A stretch of 64,000 nucleotides of DNA from Lichenostomus cassidix (Eukaryota; Chordata; Aves; Passeriformes; Meliphagidae): the NCBI GenBank assembly GCA_008360975.2, contig CM039193.1, positions 14,994,501-15,058,500 of the forward strand, written 5' to 3'. Positions 25,901 through 40,469 of this stretch are shown one piece after another. The notes below the pieces were generated by a model. That model did no database searches, was not told the origin of the DNA, and worked only from the letters and a program-made list of their open reading frames with translations. How positions within the stretch are numbered: position 1 is the stretch's first letter; each line of letters opens with the position of its first letter. A program made the position numbers and the translations under genes.

Positions 25901-28189
25901 ACAATAACAAATAAATTGTGCTTGAGATGCAGGAATTAGAGTTAACTTAAAAGGGTACTTGACAGCTGCTCTTGCTTTTCTGCCAACATTTGCCAAGTTG
26001 CACAGCTCTCAGCATAGACAAATTTCTTTATTCTGCCCAACAAAATGCTCCAATATTTCTTTCTATATTAAAGAAACAATGCCAGCTGCAAGCAAGAAAC
26101 CCAGTAAAACAATGGACATTGGATGTTTCCATTTAAATGTATCTGAAGGATCAGAGTCACCATTATTGAAGTTGCCCAGCTCTTTCCAATATAAGACCCT
26201 TTGTCAGTTATTTATGCCATTGCCAAGCTCTAGGTTGAAAGTTTACATGCTGGGTGTATGCCCCAAGCAACTTCTTTTTAATTTTTTTTTTTTAAATTTT
26301 GAGCTAAAACAATACAGCTGTTTCTGAATTAAAATGATGAAGGCAGTGTGCTGCTTTGCCCACAATAAAAAGCTTCCAACCTCTGCCTCATTTGGCTCTG
26401 CCCACCCTGCAATTTGGAACACAACTCAAAGCTTTGGCAACTACTGGCACAAAACCACCACTTTCTGCCATCTCCACGAAATCAACCTAAATTTAGCCAC
26501 TTTACTAGCTTTGGAAAACAAAACCTCAGCTGCTTGTGCCTACAAAAATACATATTTGGGATCCTTTTTCTGAAGAGTTGCACTCTACATTTTAAGGCCA
26601 AAGTGCAATGTTTTGTCAACAGTCCTGTGTTACACACAAGCAAGCAGGCAGGAGCCTGACACTGAATAAAACATCTTTCTCTCACATCCCTTGGCTCTGA
26701 TAATTTTTCAATAGCATGTTGCCTGTCAATAATTCTCACCAGACTGAATGCAAAAACAAAACAAAAAGAGAAAGGAACAGAAACCATCAAGCTGATTAAT
26801 CTGAGAACTCAAAAGGTTCTTCACCAGTTTCTGAAGATTGGAATTTCTCACATCCAGTTTCAGCAGAACCTGCCATATGAGAAACACTCAAGACCTTATT
26901 TTCATTTGGAGCAGCAAAATGAGTATTTCAATTAACTTTGTGTACAAAAGCTACAGTTTAAGTCCTCCCAAAAAATCATTTTCATCTACTTTTATCAAGC
27001 TAAATGTAATGTTTTCATTCAAATGATACCTACAAACAAGCCTGTTTATTAAGTCAAATCTTGTGATATCAGCAGTTTAATTCTTCAGCACACATGATGA
27101 TGAATGGGACTCCTTTCAGCTCACTTCACAACAGGTGTGTAACAAGGTGGAACCAAGGGGTCTCTGGAGATCCCTGCCTCTCTCAGCTGGCTACTGAACA
27201 TAGCTAACAGCACACACCTCATTCCTAGGAAGGAGCAGCTAGATGAAATGAGTCCTATCCAAAGATTAATTTTATTAAAACCACTGGATATCAACCACCT
27301 CTTCTCCCAAAAGAAGGAACTGCAGGATGAAAGCTTGGCTCTCCACAGTTCTGCCTGTGCTCATGGGCCAATGTCAGGGATTCCAGCTGCCAGCATCAGC
27401 TTGACTCATGTTGCTTTCATCATACTTTAAAGAGCTTTCTTTAGAACTGCAACATGAAACACCTGAATACATGAAATTCAGTGACAGTTTATTAGCACTG
27501 AGAAGCATTTCTGGATCCTGCACTGTCAGGGCCTGGGAGAAGGAAAGGTTTTCTACCATGTCACAAAGTGCAGAAGGGGTCCAGAGTAGGGATATGGCCC
27601 TTTTACAAGTCTCACTCACGACCATCATCTTTACAAAGATAAAAGAAAGGCAGCAAATAAAACCTCTCTCTCTGTACATGCCACTAATGTGCATGCATGT
27701 GCCACAGCTCCACTGCAAGGGGGCAAAACCAATCCATCCCACTGGTATGTGTAGGCACACGGTGAATTTTGCCTCTAATTTCCACCACAGGAGTTCAAGC
27801 TACTCTGTTTCACAGCCTCTTCCTTTGATCCTGTTACTTGAGCTCCTTATAGCTGTCCACTTTAAATGAGAGCTGAATCTTTTGTTTTATATTCCCAGTC
27901 ATATATCCCAGATAAGGGTAAATCCAGCATCAATATACTGTTCTATTTTGAGGGAGGCCTTATATCTCAAGTTGCTGCTCAGATAAAAATGCTTTGCTTT
28001 TATCATAATCTACTACACACAGCCAGACTAGAAGCTCAGGGCTGCCCATTTCTTCCCTAAGCTACGTTTAGTGTCGTTAACATCACAAGAAGATGACAAA
28101 ACAAATATAAATATTCAGCACAGCCTCCTTTTAAGCTTCCTTTTCAACTTTTCGTAAGTTCCATGTACCTGAACAAGGAGGTGAATGCA
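22984..28189. other. Non-coding or intronic sequence
   Basis: AT-rich, with short open frames only. A weak minus-strand exon-like interval at 24330-24400 was considered and set aside. No transposon was recognised. Confidence 0.4.
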
Positions 28190-28480
28190 TCAAGCACTAA
28201 AGCTTAATAAAGATTTCCAATTACGATGTTTTCCTCTTCAATCTTAAAATTGACATTCATGATTTTTTTTAAAGGGTTATTAAAAGGTTCAAATAGAAGA
28301 AAATATTTGAGATCCATTGTACATAAGCCAAGAATTAAAAAAATGAGACTGGGAAGAAAGGCACATTGTAATTTCAAATCAACGAAACCCAGCGGTCAAT
28401 AGGTTATAAATTGCTAAATAAGCTGCCTGTTCCTACAAGCTCTCTCCATGATTTACTCATTAGCACTTACAGAACAATAA
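28190..28480. promoter_or_regulatory. Possible conserved non-coding element
   Basis: Contains AT-rich motifs such as CCAATTAC and ATTCATGATT and a mixed segment, CGAAACCCAGCGGTCAATAG, unlike the flanking simple AT sequence. The judgement rests on texture only, and no alignment was possible. Confidence 0.15.
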
Positions 28481-30248
28481 GAGTTTACAAGCACCATCAG
28501 CAGAGCCTGTTCCTCACAGCACCCTGACAACTGGCCTTTCTGAAAGATGAGGGCAGGATGGCAGCAAGCAGGCTGGAGACAGCCTGGTGTCCCTGAGCCC
28601 TGGGAGAGCCCACAGACTGCGAGGATGAGATGGCTTTGAGCAGTGCCACATCTCCAGCAGCACTGCAGCCTGGCAGCCTCTTGGCACGGGCAGCCTCTTG
28701 CAATTCCACAAGAGCCATTACTTGTCCTGCAGATCCAAGAGACTTTCCAGGCTTGCTGATGCTCTCCTTCCAGTTATTCTGATCCCCAGAGCACTGGGAT
28801 TTTCTGCCAATTTTGCATACACTGCTGTTTCCAAAAATTCCAGTTCAGTGTTTACACGTGTTTCACAATGATCACTCGTAACAACCATTGAGAGAGACAA
28901 TATTATCATGTTTTAATTTCCTACGAACTGCTGGCTAAGGCTGCATAGAAAGTTGTGAGTGCCAGATGGTCCAATTTATTTTATTTATTCTTTCAGCATC
29001 TTTACGGAGTCATAGGCACTTTACACATTTTGCCATTTAAAATCATAAGCACTTTGCCATCACCCCTAAAAACCCTGCCAAGAGCCTTGGCTGATACCTT
29101 TGCTTTATCACCAGTACCAGTCAGCACCACAGGGCTGCCAGCAGCACGGCTGAGGTACAGTTAAGAGAACTGCAAATCCCAAACACCTCTTAGACAAACT
29201 GACTGCCAAGCAAAGCATGATCAGTGGGCAGCTATATTTTTTCTGGGAAATGCTCTCATTGGCCATGGACAGTGAAAGTCAAATACACAAAGCACAGCAC
29301 AGTCAGCAGCATTTACTTTGTCACTGCTCAGATAATGACTTCTAACACTTTATAGAGACAAGCAAAAAGTCTGGGAGCTACTATTTCTGTTTCTCCCATT
29401 GGCTTTATCTTGGCTGACTCAAGAAGATGGGTCACTGAGATCAACCATTGATAAACAGTGGAAGGACCATCAGCTGGAAGTAATCTTGATAAGAGACATG
29501 AAATACTGATGTATTCCTATCTTACTTTGAACTCTGCCTATAAAGAAAGGCTTTTTGTCAACAGCCAAATAAAAAAGAAAAACAGAAAGTTACAAAAAGG
29601 ACATTTGAATTTACAGATCCAATCAGCAAGTGTGGAGGTAAATACTGAGTGTTTTTCTGAGCTGGGCTGCAGCAGTTTGCTGAGGCAGGATCCACCTCCC
29701 CATCCAGGAATAATGGAAAATGTTTACTAGTCTTTTAATTTCAGTACCTTTTATTTTCTGTCTGAGGATTCCCATGACAGATCCCACAACAAAGAAGAAA
29801 AGCTGCTTTCCAGCCAGTTGCAGATCTAGCCAACACGAGAGTGGGATCCTTTACCATCTGCTACCTGGAAGCAGTTCAACATGCCTCATTTCTGCTAGGA
29901 AAATTATGAAGGCAATTGTTGTGTTACTCACAGTTATATTTAACAACAAAAACTCTAAAATATCATTTTCACCCAGTCCCAGGCTTCCTGGAGCCCGCTG
30001 TCATAGCTGTCTCTCTTCCCAGGCACAACTTGTTCTGGAACAGTCCCCACCCTCTTGCTGGCCAGACCTTCTGTGTGTTACCAGCTCCAAACCCAAACAC
30101 TTTGTCTGCCTGCAAATTTGGGGGCAACTAGAACAGAGTCCTAGTCAGAGGAGTGGGACAAACATTCCAGTATTACAAAAAATTCCAGTTTTGTTCAGGA
30201 TTTAATTTGACTTTTTCTTCTTTCTTTCATTTTGGCACTTATGGAGGT

Positions 30249-30273
30249 ATTAGACTTTAGAAAAAAGTCTAAT
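30249..30273. repeat. Perfect inverted repeat, 9-bp arms
   Basis: ATTAGACTT at 30249-30257 and AAGTCTAAT at 30265-30273 with a 7-nt loop, TAGAAAA. Function unknown. Confidence 0.85.
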
Positions 30274-33200
30274 GGAAAAAGCTGGGGGCTATATCACTGA
30301 GGCCATCAGCCATGGAGAACATCTGGTTTTATTATTAATTGTGTCATTTTGGTTATCTTTTGCCACCTTTATTGCTCAAGTCACGTTACTGTGCTGTGCA
30401 TTTACCCAAGAGTTAACCAACAGCATTCTTTCCTGCCGTAAGACAAAACAATATCACAACACAGGCCAGTCACTCAGCAAGAGGAACAGCTTCCACTTCA
30501 TTTAGATGGAAAACAGTAATTTGAAACAGCCTTAACATGTGAAATATCCCAGATCAGATAGCATCAATTATCAGCCTGTGCTCCTTGGAGGCCAGTAACT
30601 TGTTCAGCATCTCACCTAGTAAGAAAGCCTGGCTCTCTAAAAAAAGTGCTAATGACTAAAACTCCAGTTTGAAAAAACAGTATCTGCACAGGAGAGTTGG
30701 AAGAGGGTTTGTTTTTTTCTGAGGCATTTAATTTATTTGAACAAAACGCGTCATTTTAGCTTTAGTTACAGTTTGACCAGCTATACTGCTGCTTCCCAGG
30801 GAACTACACATCTGCAGCACAGAGTCAGCCACACTGCCAGGATGAACTTTCTCCCCACACACTGCCCCAGCTGTTTTACTCTTTTGGAAGTGCTCTAAAT
30901 CAGCTGTCTGACAGCCTTCTCCAGTTAAGCCACACTGCATACAGCTTTAAAGTCCAATTGCAAATCCACTGCCTGGGGAAGTTGCTAATCCAGAGCCCTG
31001 CAGCTGTATCATAATCTGAATTAATGCCTCTGGAACTGCTGAAGAGGTAGAAATATTATTACTCATTTGATAGATGATTGAAAGGAGTTTTCCAGGAAGG
31101 CAAATTCAAAGCACCATGTAGATGTTATTTCCTGAGACTTTTTATGTAAACATCAGTGGGAAGAGTAGAGGAGGAAGACAGAGGTCAGTAGCTTCCCAGT
31201 TCAGACCATTCCCCCATAGGAGGGTTCCTCAGTTCCAGAGAGAAATTTTTTCTTCTTAACGTAAAGACAGCACTTAAATTGCTCTCCCTGTAAGCACTGA
31301 GCAGGTGTTTAGAGATTACCACAGTTAAAAGATCATGGACAATGGAATAAGGAGAGCAATGCTGAGATTTGTCTTCATACTGCACAGGAAGGATGTTTTG
31401 GGGGTTGTTTCTAGACAAGCTGCAATTGAGCCTGGGTGTTATTTAGTCAGAAATCCTGAAAAAGCCCTTCAGTTGCTCTGCAGGGGTGGCAGAGAAGTGC
31501 AAGTATTTGGAGCCAGGGGGTGACAGCTGACACCTCTCCCTCTGCCCTGTCCCTGTCCCCTCAGAGCAGCCAAGACTGACACAAGGTGACTGCAGGAGAA
31601 CACCAGAGACACAGGCATTGTTCTCTTTGATTCAGAGACAGCTCCCAGCAGCTGGCTCTGCAGGGACCCAGCAATCCCTACTGCCTCATCTGCCAAAGAA
31701 CACCCAGTGAGGGATCCCTGAGGATCTCTGAGCTCCTGGATTGTATCTTCACCACGATGGAAAATGAAGTAACACTCAAAACTGCAGAACAGAAAAGCAT
31801 TATCTGTATTACAGTGGGCTTCCTTATCCTCTCAAAAATCCCCATGAGCATCATCTTCATGATCCTTCCCACTGTGAGTACAGTCCAAGTAATGCAGTTT
31901 TGCACATGGGACATTTTCCATGATTCAAGGAGCTGAAGCCACTCTTGCCTCCTAGCATAGCCCAGCAAAATCCACAGCTACCAGGGCTCCGGGACAGTTG
32001 CAGCTCCTGCAAGTGTGACATTCTGCCTTGGGGAGGGAGAAAACCTATCCACCACACAGTGAATACACATCTTCCCCTGGGGTGGACTGGGCAGACGGAG
32101 ATGGGTTCTGTTCCTAACAAAAGGCTGTTGCTCCCACACAAGTCTCTCTCCAAAGACAATAGGAAGGCATCATCTCCCCAGAAATGCCATGTCCTCAGGC
32201 CACACTGGGGCACTTCTTGGACTATCTGATCCATAAGCACCAAGTCTAAATGTATTGTGTGTGTCTGCCTGTCCTCACAGCTCAGGGTGATGTTACAGGA
32301 GGAATGAACAGGAGAAGGGAGTGATCCTGCCAGGTGGCTGGGCTGGGGCAGGGCCAGCACAGGGCCAGCAGTGTGGTGGAAAGGGATGTTTCTGTGTCCA
32401 GCCCAGGGGTGTAGAGCCACGGGGCATCCAGAGCTCACAAGATAATTCTCTCCAGGGGGAACCTGGCTGCTGGCTGGGCTACTCTTGGAGCTGCAGCTGT
32501 GCTGAGCCAGCCTGGAGTCAATGTCTAGACATTCACACATGGTTTTGTTGTGTTCTACTAACTACACATGAGCATCTGCACTGTTTTCAGAGAAAAAGGT
32601 ATTTGCCACCAGCAGAAGACAAATCTACAGGTGACAAAACCAGGCAGAACTGGCAGATCCTGAAATGCCCTGCCCACTTCTACACCTGCTGAAAGCATTA
32701 GTGCTCTTCTTGCTAACCAGCACTTCTCAGCAGTGAACTGAAATGTTTTCAGTCATATTCTGGACTTCTGTTACACACACAAGTTATTGCTCACCTGCCA
32801 TATTTTGTCCTGATTTACCAGCTTGGACAGATCATCTTGAAAAAGCCAGAGCAGAGCAGTGGTTCTGCTCAGAGCCTCTGCCCTCAAACACTCAGCCAGG
32901 CTCTTAACCCTAAATCCCCTCCTCAGCCAAGGGGCTCCAAGGTTATTTAAGCTGGATCACTGTGGGGTTTTTTTTTTGCTCTTAGTCCCTGAACATTTGC
33001 AGGACAAAAACATGGCTTTGCCTCCCTGACACCTTCCTCGTGGCACAGCTACATCAGCTGCTCCTGCAAGCCTGACTGTTAAAGTGTCTATAAAGAGAAC
33101 TCATGGTATAAAACAGCTGCACAAACACCTCTGGGGGATGTTTCACAACTACTGCTTTATGTAAAATCCCACGCACAGAAGGAGCTTCAGTTTTCACTAT

Positions 33201-36200
33201 GTCAAACCTCATATTCTGCTCTCACAAATGGTGGAATAATTTATTTTGTCACAGCCTGATGACGCTCTGGTGCCAATGTTCCCCTGACCCACATACTCCC
33301 TCTTGAGCCATTTGGAGGGATGGTTCTAAAGATCTCTATTTTTTAATTACTTTATAACCTGTGATTAAGATAACTTGGAATACACTCAAGGGAAAATGAG
33401 GGCAGAAAAATTAACTCTTGAGAAAACCACAAATTGCTAACATGAAGTGTACACATTTCTAACACAAAGTGCCTGCATTTCTTAAATTAAAAAAAAAAGA
33501 TGCTATGCCTCATCACCTGGAGCTGCCTCCCCAGCCTGAAAGCCAGGCTGTACCATTTAATTATTTGACTTCCTAGAAATTCACATTGCCATTTGAATTC
33601 TGTGAGCACATTTTAGCTACTGACCCAAGTTCACAGACCAGACATCTCTGTCTTGCCCTTTGTGAAGCAACACAAACATGGTATTATTTTGCTCACCATT
33701 CCTATTTCATTTGTACTACTTATTTATTTTTTTTAAAGATAAGAGTATCAATGATCACTATGTCAGCACTGGGATTTCTGGATTCTCACAGGGAGCTATA
33801 GCCAGACATGTTGGGCTGCAGAGACTTGAAGAATATATATTTGTAGAGCCCAGAGGAGTTGTTACTGACAAAAAAAATCTACAGGTGCTTCATGAATTCA
33901 TAGACATGACAGATACTCTAGCACTGTCAGAGTTCACACATGATAAAATAATTGATTTATCTCAGGGAAAAATATGTTGCTTTCTTCAGAAGCAAATGAC
34001 AAAAGTTAATGATACATCTGATGTTACATTATTATTTTGATTGTTTTTAATCAGTAAAGACACTTCCTCTGAATTGGTTTTATTTATAGCTGTTCAAACC
34101 AAGCCAGACAAGAATTCAAATTGTGGAGTTTCAGATCTTTGTAGAAATCTCAAATTCATAATGCTACTTTGAACCAGGTTAGTTCAACTTCCCAATTCCT
34201 CCAGAATTATACAGCACTCATCATAAACCCTGCAATCACCAAGCTCCAAAGACAGGCAGAGCAAGCCTGAATACAAGCCTGCATTGCACTGCCTATGGAG
34301 GATGCAGCTGTGGTCAGTCTGATCAACAAAGAGATCCAGAAAACCTTCAAGCTGTTACATTAATGCTGCCAACACAACATTTCAGAAATACAGATGTGCT
34401 GTAAAGACACTGTTGAACACCAGCATGCTTTGTGCCACTAACTCTCATGGGAGCACTCATTCCAAAGCAGCTTGTCATGGCTTAAGGAGGGTGATTTCCT
34501 TTTCCAGCTGTGCAGCTGGACGCCCCTAAAACAGGTTTGCAGCAAAATCCCAAAGACATTAACCGAGTAGCCCAAAGTCCTGGTGACAAGACAGTTGCCT
34601 CCAAGTGGCAATTCCTGTCTTCCTGTGGCTGGATCATTGAATAAAAAGAAGTGACTGAGAGCTCAATGCAGACACCTTTCCACAACCACAGAGAACAGAA
34701 GAAACCTTCATAGAAGTTTGGCTTTTCTAACAATCAAAACACAAAACACAATACAGTAATCAGAAGTAGCTCTGTCCCTGTCTCCAGACCTGCCTGCTCT
34801 TTCTCTCAGCATTTCTATGACCATGTTAACTTTCAGGTTTGTAAACTGTTGTTTTCGCGGGGGTGAATTAATCCCACCAACCTGGCAGCACATCAAATAT
34901 TTAATAAACACAGCACTTACACTCCCACACTAAGCACTGTGTGTTGTTGGGCTTTAGCAGGACTCAGCCTTGTGTTGCTAATATTTAAAGTCTAGGTTTT
35001 TAAAAAAGAGATAAGTTCAATTTAAGAGTTAGTTCTGTAACCCTGTCTCATTTTATTCCTTGCTTTAAACAAAGCCTGATTGAACTGGACTGTTTTTCTT
35101 TTCCTTGTACCATGCAGAAGTGTGTTGGCACTTAGAATGCAGAGATCTCCAGGAGCAGCAGGAGCATGTGAAACCAAGGGCTCATGGTTTAATTTTTACT
35201 GACACTAATAATCCTGAATCCAGGAGACCAGCCTATCACTTTACTTGGAGAGACAAGCTATAAGAGAAGGTAATGTGATGGAGCATAAAGGAATGAGGGG
35301 GTGTTCTCAATTAAATTTTGTAAGAAAATCAAGGATTGTAAAAGTAGTTAAACAGCAATTGATTTTACCACTAGGTACTGGCTGGCAGAAGGGGACATGT
35401 CACTGGCATGGAAGGATAGGAAATGATGCTGCAGAAATAAAAGTTTGTAATGCTTTGGCAAGGGAAACTGGAGAGAAGCTTGCTACTCCAAAGTTTCTAT
35501 TTGCAAAGATCAGGATTTCTCAGCAGACAGTAACTGTACCAAAAACATCCCTATACACACTAAGCCTGCCACACCTGTTTCCTTTTTATCCATCAGGAAA
35601 AAAATATCAAGTCAAAGGCTCTATCAAACTTGTCAAAACAAGAGGATGTTCCTGTGTCAGCCTCATCAATCACTGCTGACACTGCAGGAAATGCAGTACT
35701 CAGTTTCTCATGGACAATAAACACTTCTTATATCTGACATTGATTTCTTGCTTGTCATTTTTGTATTAATACCTCAGCCCAAAATGGAAGAAGGGGAGTA
35801 GAGAAAGACAGAGGTGAGACTCTTAGTGGATGTATTTGTGTTTGATGTTGCTGATAATTCACACTGGCCCCATCCAATGAGGAAGGTAAACTCTACTGGC
35901 CACACAATGGTCTTTAGTGCTGTAAGGCTTTGATAAGGCCATGTATCTTAATCTTGTTGTCAGAGTTAGAAGAGGACATGAAAGAGAATAAATAGAGGTG
36001 GGAGAAACATCTGGTTTCTAAACTAGATATATATTTGTCCAGAGCTGAAAAGGCTGGCTACATCTCACTGTGTTTTGGGATTCATAACACTTTATCAATG
36101 ATTGCTGTGAATTAGGAAAATGGCTATAAGCTTCATTCTGCTGGAGATTTGTATTCCTATTGTGCCTGCAAACACCTCAATCTAGCCTGGCCCTATATCC

Positions 36201-37202
36201 CCCTAAAAAAATAGAGGAAATCAAAACTCCCAGGCCACTGAGGCACATTGTGGCATCCCTGGGCTGAGATGCAGTGATAACCCACATCTGCCTTTGGCAG
36301 GATGCTTCACCTGGGGCAAGTAACTCATCCTTGACTGCTGGGTTTTCCCCATCTGTATAGGAAGGAAAATTGTACCTGACAGCAAGAGGGCAGATGTTTG
36401 TGAAGTGCTCAGAATTGTTCCGACAGACCTGGCTCCTGCCAAAAGTAGGAAAATCAATTAATCCATCTCAGTGCAAGTCCATCTCAGTTCCAATCAATCA
36501 AGTAATCAGCTGCCTGAATGCTATTTTCTATCAGTTACACATCTATTTCTCACCTTGTTTTAAAATAAACATAGTTTATTTGGGGGAGAGGGTGTTGTAA
36601 GCCCCACACAAGAGTGAAATTTAATTTCACACTAGTTTTTCTCCCTCACAAAGTGCTTATTCACCTCTAATCTCTTTCTGGTATCAAGCCAGGCACCAGA
36701 GAAATGCACACTCAGATTAATTTCTACACTCAGTACCTTGATATGCCTTGAATGAAATAACAGACCAAGTAATGGTTAAGATGCAAAAATGTGGCTTTTT
36801 TGGGAAGCAAATGATTGGAAGTTGCACTCAAACTACCCAAAAATATTTCTGCTATGATGCTGGGCAGCTGGTGTGCTGTGACTGCTAGTTGTTGCAGTAA
36901 CCCTTGTCTTATTGCTGCCTCAGTCATCTTTTGTTTCTCCCAGCAACAGTACAGGAGTTTTCACAGGAATGTGCTTTTGTTCTGTGTCTTGCATAAAGGT
37001 CTCTAATTAAGGCTGCTACATGCTAAATATTAATGTTTAGCATTTTCATGTCTTCCATTATGGCCATTCTGTGTTGGCTCGTGCTGCAGTAAGGGAAAAA
37101 CAATCAGCTGTGTGCCTCCAGGGTAATCCTGCTCTTAGCAGAAGGAAGAAACTGAAATTCAAATTCAACGCCTCCTTAGCCAGGCCATTTCTGCTGACTC
37201 AG

Positions 37203-37217
37203 GTGTGTGTGTGTGTG
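37203..37217. repeat. Short (GT)n microsatellite
   Basis: About seven GT units. Confidence 0.9.
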
Positions 37218-39324
37218 AGGAGCAGCTGCCCTGGGGGATCCAGCGCTGCTCTCACAGCCTCACACTCCCCAGGCAGAGGGGAACCCTTCTTACTCTATCC
37301 CAGCACAGAATCCAGGGACAGCTGTGCCAGAGAGGGGATTTTACAGGGGCATCAAAGATGGGTGGTGCAGATGGGCAGGCATCTGAAGGGGAGTTATTGT
37401 AAAAGCTGGACTACTCATTCTGCAGAGACCCCTACTTTAAAAAAGCCCAACTCTGCAGATCTTTGGTCCCCAACTCGCAGCCCTGGGACCTTTTTCCCAG
37501 AAGATTTTTAGTATGCTGTGGCATACAGCAAACTCACAATAACCAGGAGAGGCTCAGGATAAAGTGGCAGCACATGAAGGTAATTCAGCTATGTAAATAG
37601 TGCTCCAGGAAACACAATAACTCTTCTTTAAGTGTGTAGCAGAAAGCTTCATTAAAAGTTTGTTTTGAAGTAATTTTTTGCTCTTTGTTCTCTCTCAGTT
37701 CCTTTAAAGTTGTTTGGGCTTTTTTCCCCTTGAAAACAAATCATAGCTAGAATAAAGAGACCGCTGACCTACATTCTCACAGCTGTGTTATACTTAATTG
37801 TGAGACATGTCAAATGAAATTCAGGAGTGATCATCACCAAGACAGACTGCGAAAACACCTACTGCTCAAACTCCTAAGCCTCTCCATTTGAAACCATCAG
37901 AATAACTTCTTTGAAAGCTCCAAGCAGGATGTCTGAATTTTTGTTTGGAGACACATGAGGGCAAGGCTCTTCACCTGGTGTTCAGCCCTCTTGCACAGTC
38001 CCTCAACTACTTGGATACTCTGCTGTGGTCTCTGTGCACTGCCAGCACCAAATAAACCTGTGAGTATAACAAAGTTCAAGTCTAATTTCAACCCCTTGAG
38101 TAAAAAATCCCATAAACCATGAGTCTACCAGGTCAAAAATGTACAGAGCTGATGTGAGAAAATGAAAGTTAGTGAAGACTTAGGAGATGCATCCAATCCT
38201 AAAGCAAAGAAGTAAACTACTGATAATGAAGAGCTGGAAGTCTTTATTCCATTTGCTTATTTGGATAGTATTGTAAAAACTCCTCCAATTTCTTGCTCAT
38301 ACACAAAAACCCCCATGTCCTGAATGTGCTGCAGAGTTCATGTTTAAGGCAGCAGACTATTTCCTAAGACTGCAAGTTTTTCCTTTGTGCAGCACCAGAC
38401 ATTCCATAAGGGAACAAAGGCTCTTAGTGACTTTCCAAGCTCATTTTAAGAGGCTTTTGCTTATATTGCATTATTTCTCTCTTCATTGACTCTCTCAGTA
38501 GTCTCTTGAATGAAGGACCTGACACAGCAGTGACAAATCTAGCAAGAAAGCAGCGTACAAAAGACAACATTAAACAACAATTGCCAGCTTTTTTTGATCT
38601 CTGAGAGGATAGAGGAAAAGGGTCTGTTTGTATGATGATGCAAAGTAAACACTGGGCACAGAGAATGTTTGCTAAGCCAATAACCAGGTACCACCACACG
38701 TGGAACAGCGAGGCAGCTGAGACTGATGAGCTGCTTTTGCTTTCCTTGTAAGGGCTTCCATTTGGAGCAGGAGGAAGATATAAAAGAGAGGATGATTTAA
38801 AACAATCCTCTTGAGTGAGCAGCAGCCAGGGCTGCTCACTGGATGGGATGAGTTGTGTTGGCAGTGTGTGGACTCAGGCAGAGCTGAGCCTGGGCCTCTG
38901 GGAGGAGCTCAGGGAGAAGGGGCAGAAGGCAGACAGCCCCTCCAGGGAGTGCTCTGAGCACTGCAGGCTGAATGAAGGTGCTTGGCCTCAGCCAGCGAGG
39001 CCAGAAGCACAAAACAAACCAAGCTGGTTCCCTCCACAAATTCTGGCACTGGTGATGCTCCAGGTGAGCCTTTCAGTGAGAAAATGCAACTCCTACTACA
39101 GATCTTGTGACCATGCTGAGCTGAGAGTCTCAGCCTAGAGGAAATCATTCCTGCCCCACTGCCTCTCCCTCGCTCTGGCAGCTCATGAAATATCCTATGG
39201 ATGTTTCATCCTGTGAAACGTCCTCCCTCCCCACTGCCACAAGTAGAAACTGCTGATTGCCCAGACAGAGCTCCTAATGAGTCCCCTGGTATTTACAGAC
39301 ACTGTTCATTTGGAGCAGCGTTAC

Positions 39325-39412
39325 CTTGTGGATAATTTTCCAGCATAAGCAGGACGATGCACACCAGGGCATACCCGACAATCATTATTTCTGTCACCCA
39401 TTTGTACAATGA
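39325..39412 (-). CDS. Candidate exon encoding a membrane-like segment
   Basis: On the minus strand CACCTGAATTTTCAGGGTAG precedes 88 nt that end CCACAAG|GTAACG. Using the second AG as acceptor, the frame opens SLYKW and continues VTEIMIVGYALVCIVLLM and then LENYPQ, with 1 nt left over. The central 18-20 residues are almost all hydrophobic, as in a transmembrane helix. Using the first AG (CAG|GGTAG) this frame would meet a stop, although another frame (MGDRNND...) stays open. The phase fits the candidate at 42316-42397. The gene is not recognised. The hydrophobic run is suggestive, but AT-rich DNA can produce such runs by chance. Confidence 0.3.
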
Positions 39413-40469
39413 CTACCCTGAAAATTCAGGTGAAAAATGTCATTCTTGTTAGAGAGAGAACACAGCTCTGCCACGGGTGTACCAAGGAACATTGGTTTAG
39501 ATTATTTGAAAGTGAGATTTGTCCAACCTGTCCTGACTTTCAACATATCAGAATTGACACAATCCAGCCAAAAGAAACTCATCTCTCTCATATTCATTTC
39601 TGAGAAGACTTGGTATATTCCAGCTGTTCTCCAGTTGTACAGCAGTGTAACCAAAATAATTTTTTCAGCATGTGTAATAATAGTTTTAAACAGATTTCTC
39701 ATGAGATACAGCCCAGTAGCGATAAAGAAAAAGCAATTATCTTTTAGATACATTGTATCCATATTTACCATTCTTCACCAAATCTGTTTCATCATTGTCA
39801 GTTTTTAGAGTCCTTAGTAGACCACAACCAAAAACAGTTAATGGGAAATAGTTCATCCTAACAATGAGCTTCTCCATTCAGGGCAGGACATGACAATAAA
39901 TACTGATTTTGATGAATTGCATTTCCAAACATCCTATCCTGTGCCTTACACCTACACCCAGTGGAGCAGCAGGGCCTGTGTGAGCCCCAGGTACGTTTTA
40001 CATCCTGGTTCCCATTTCTGCCCCAGTAAAGACAAAGGCATTCCCTTCTGTTCATCTAAAATGAAGAGCAAATCCTCCCATTTATGCCAGTCTGAGCCAT
40101 CTCAGATAAAAATACCAAACCTAAAGCTCTGCTCAGATCTTGCTCCTGCTGAATCTCCTGTTCAGTTTGACTAACACAGGAGATTCCACTCAAATTAACA
40201 ACCAAATATTGGTATTTATGCAAATAGAACAAGTGGTGATGTAAACTTTTGAAGTTTGCTTGTGTGTGCTTCAAAACCAATAAACAGTATTTTTACTTTG
40301 AACCTTCCATCTCAAACACTAAGAAAAAAGATGCCTTTCAAGTAAACAAATGTAATTCAAATCAAGACAGTACATGCAGTGTGAAATCTTCCACCACATC
40401 ATAAGGCAGCAAGTACAGTATAGCTCAGCTGTACACCACTAATGCCAAGATTTTGTAGTAAAAACATTG

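Larger units (their letters stand above)
28481..39324. other. Non-coding or intronic sequence
   Basis: No recognisable gene. It contains the longest open frame of the window (minus, 31857-32540, 227 codons) and a 144-codon plus frame (35245-35679). Neither shows a domain, a codon pattern or splice sites supporting expression. A hairpin lies at 30249-30273 and a short (GT)n at 37203. Confidence 0.4.

Noticed and set aside
30728..30940. Minus-strand frame ending near AATAAATTAAATG followed by an A-rich stretch, like a retrocopied mRNA 3' end
   Set aside because: No parent gene recognised, the A stretch is short, and there is no target-site duplication.
35245..35679. 144-codon plus-strand frame
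   Set aside because: No recognisable domain, no Kozak or splice context, and chance-like composition in an open AT-rich region.
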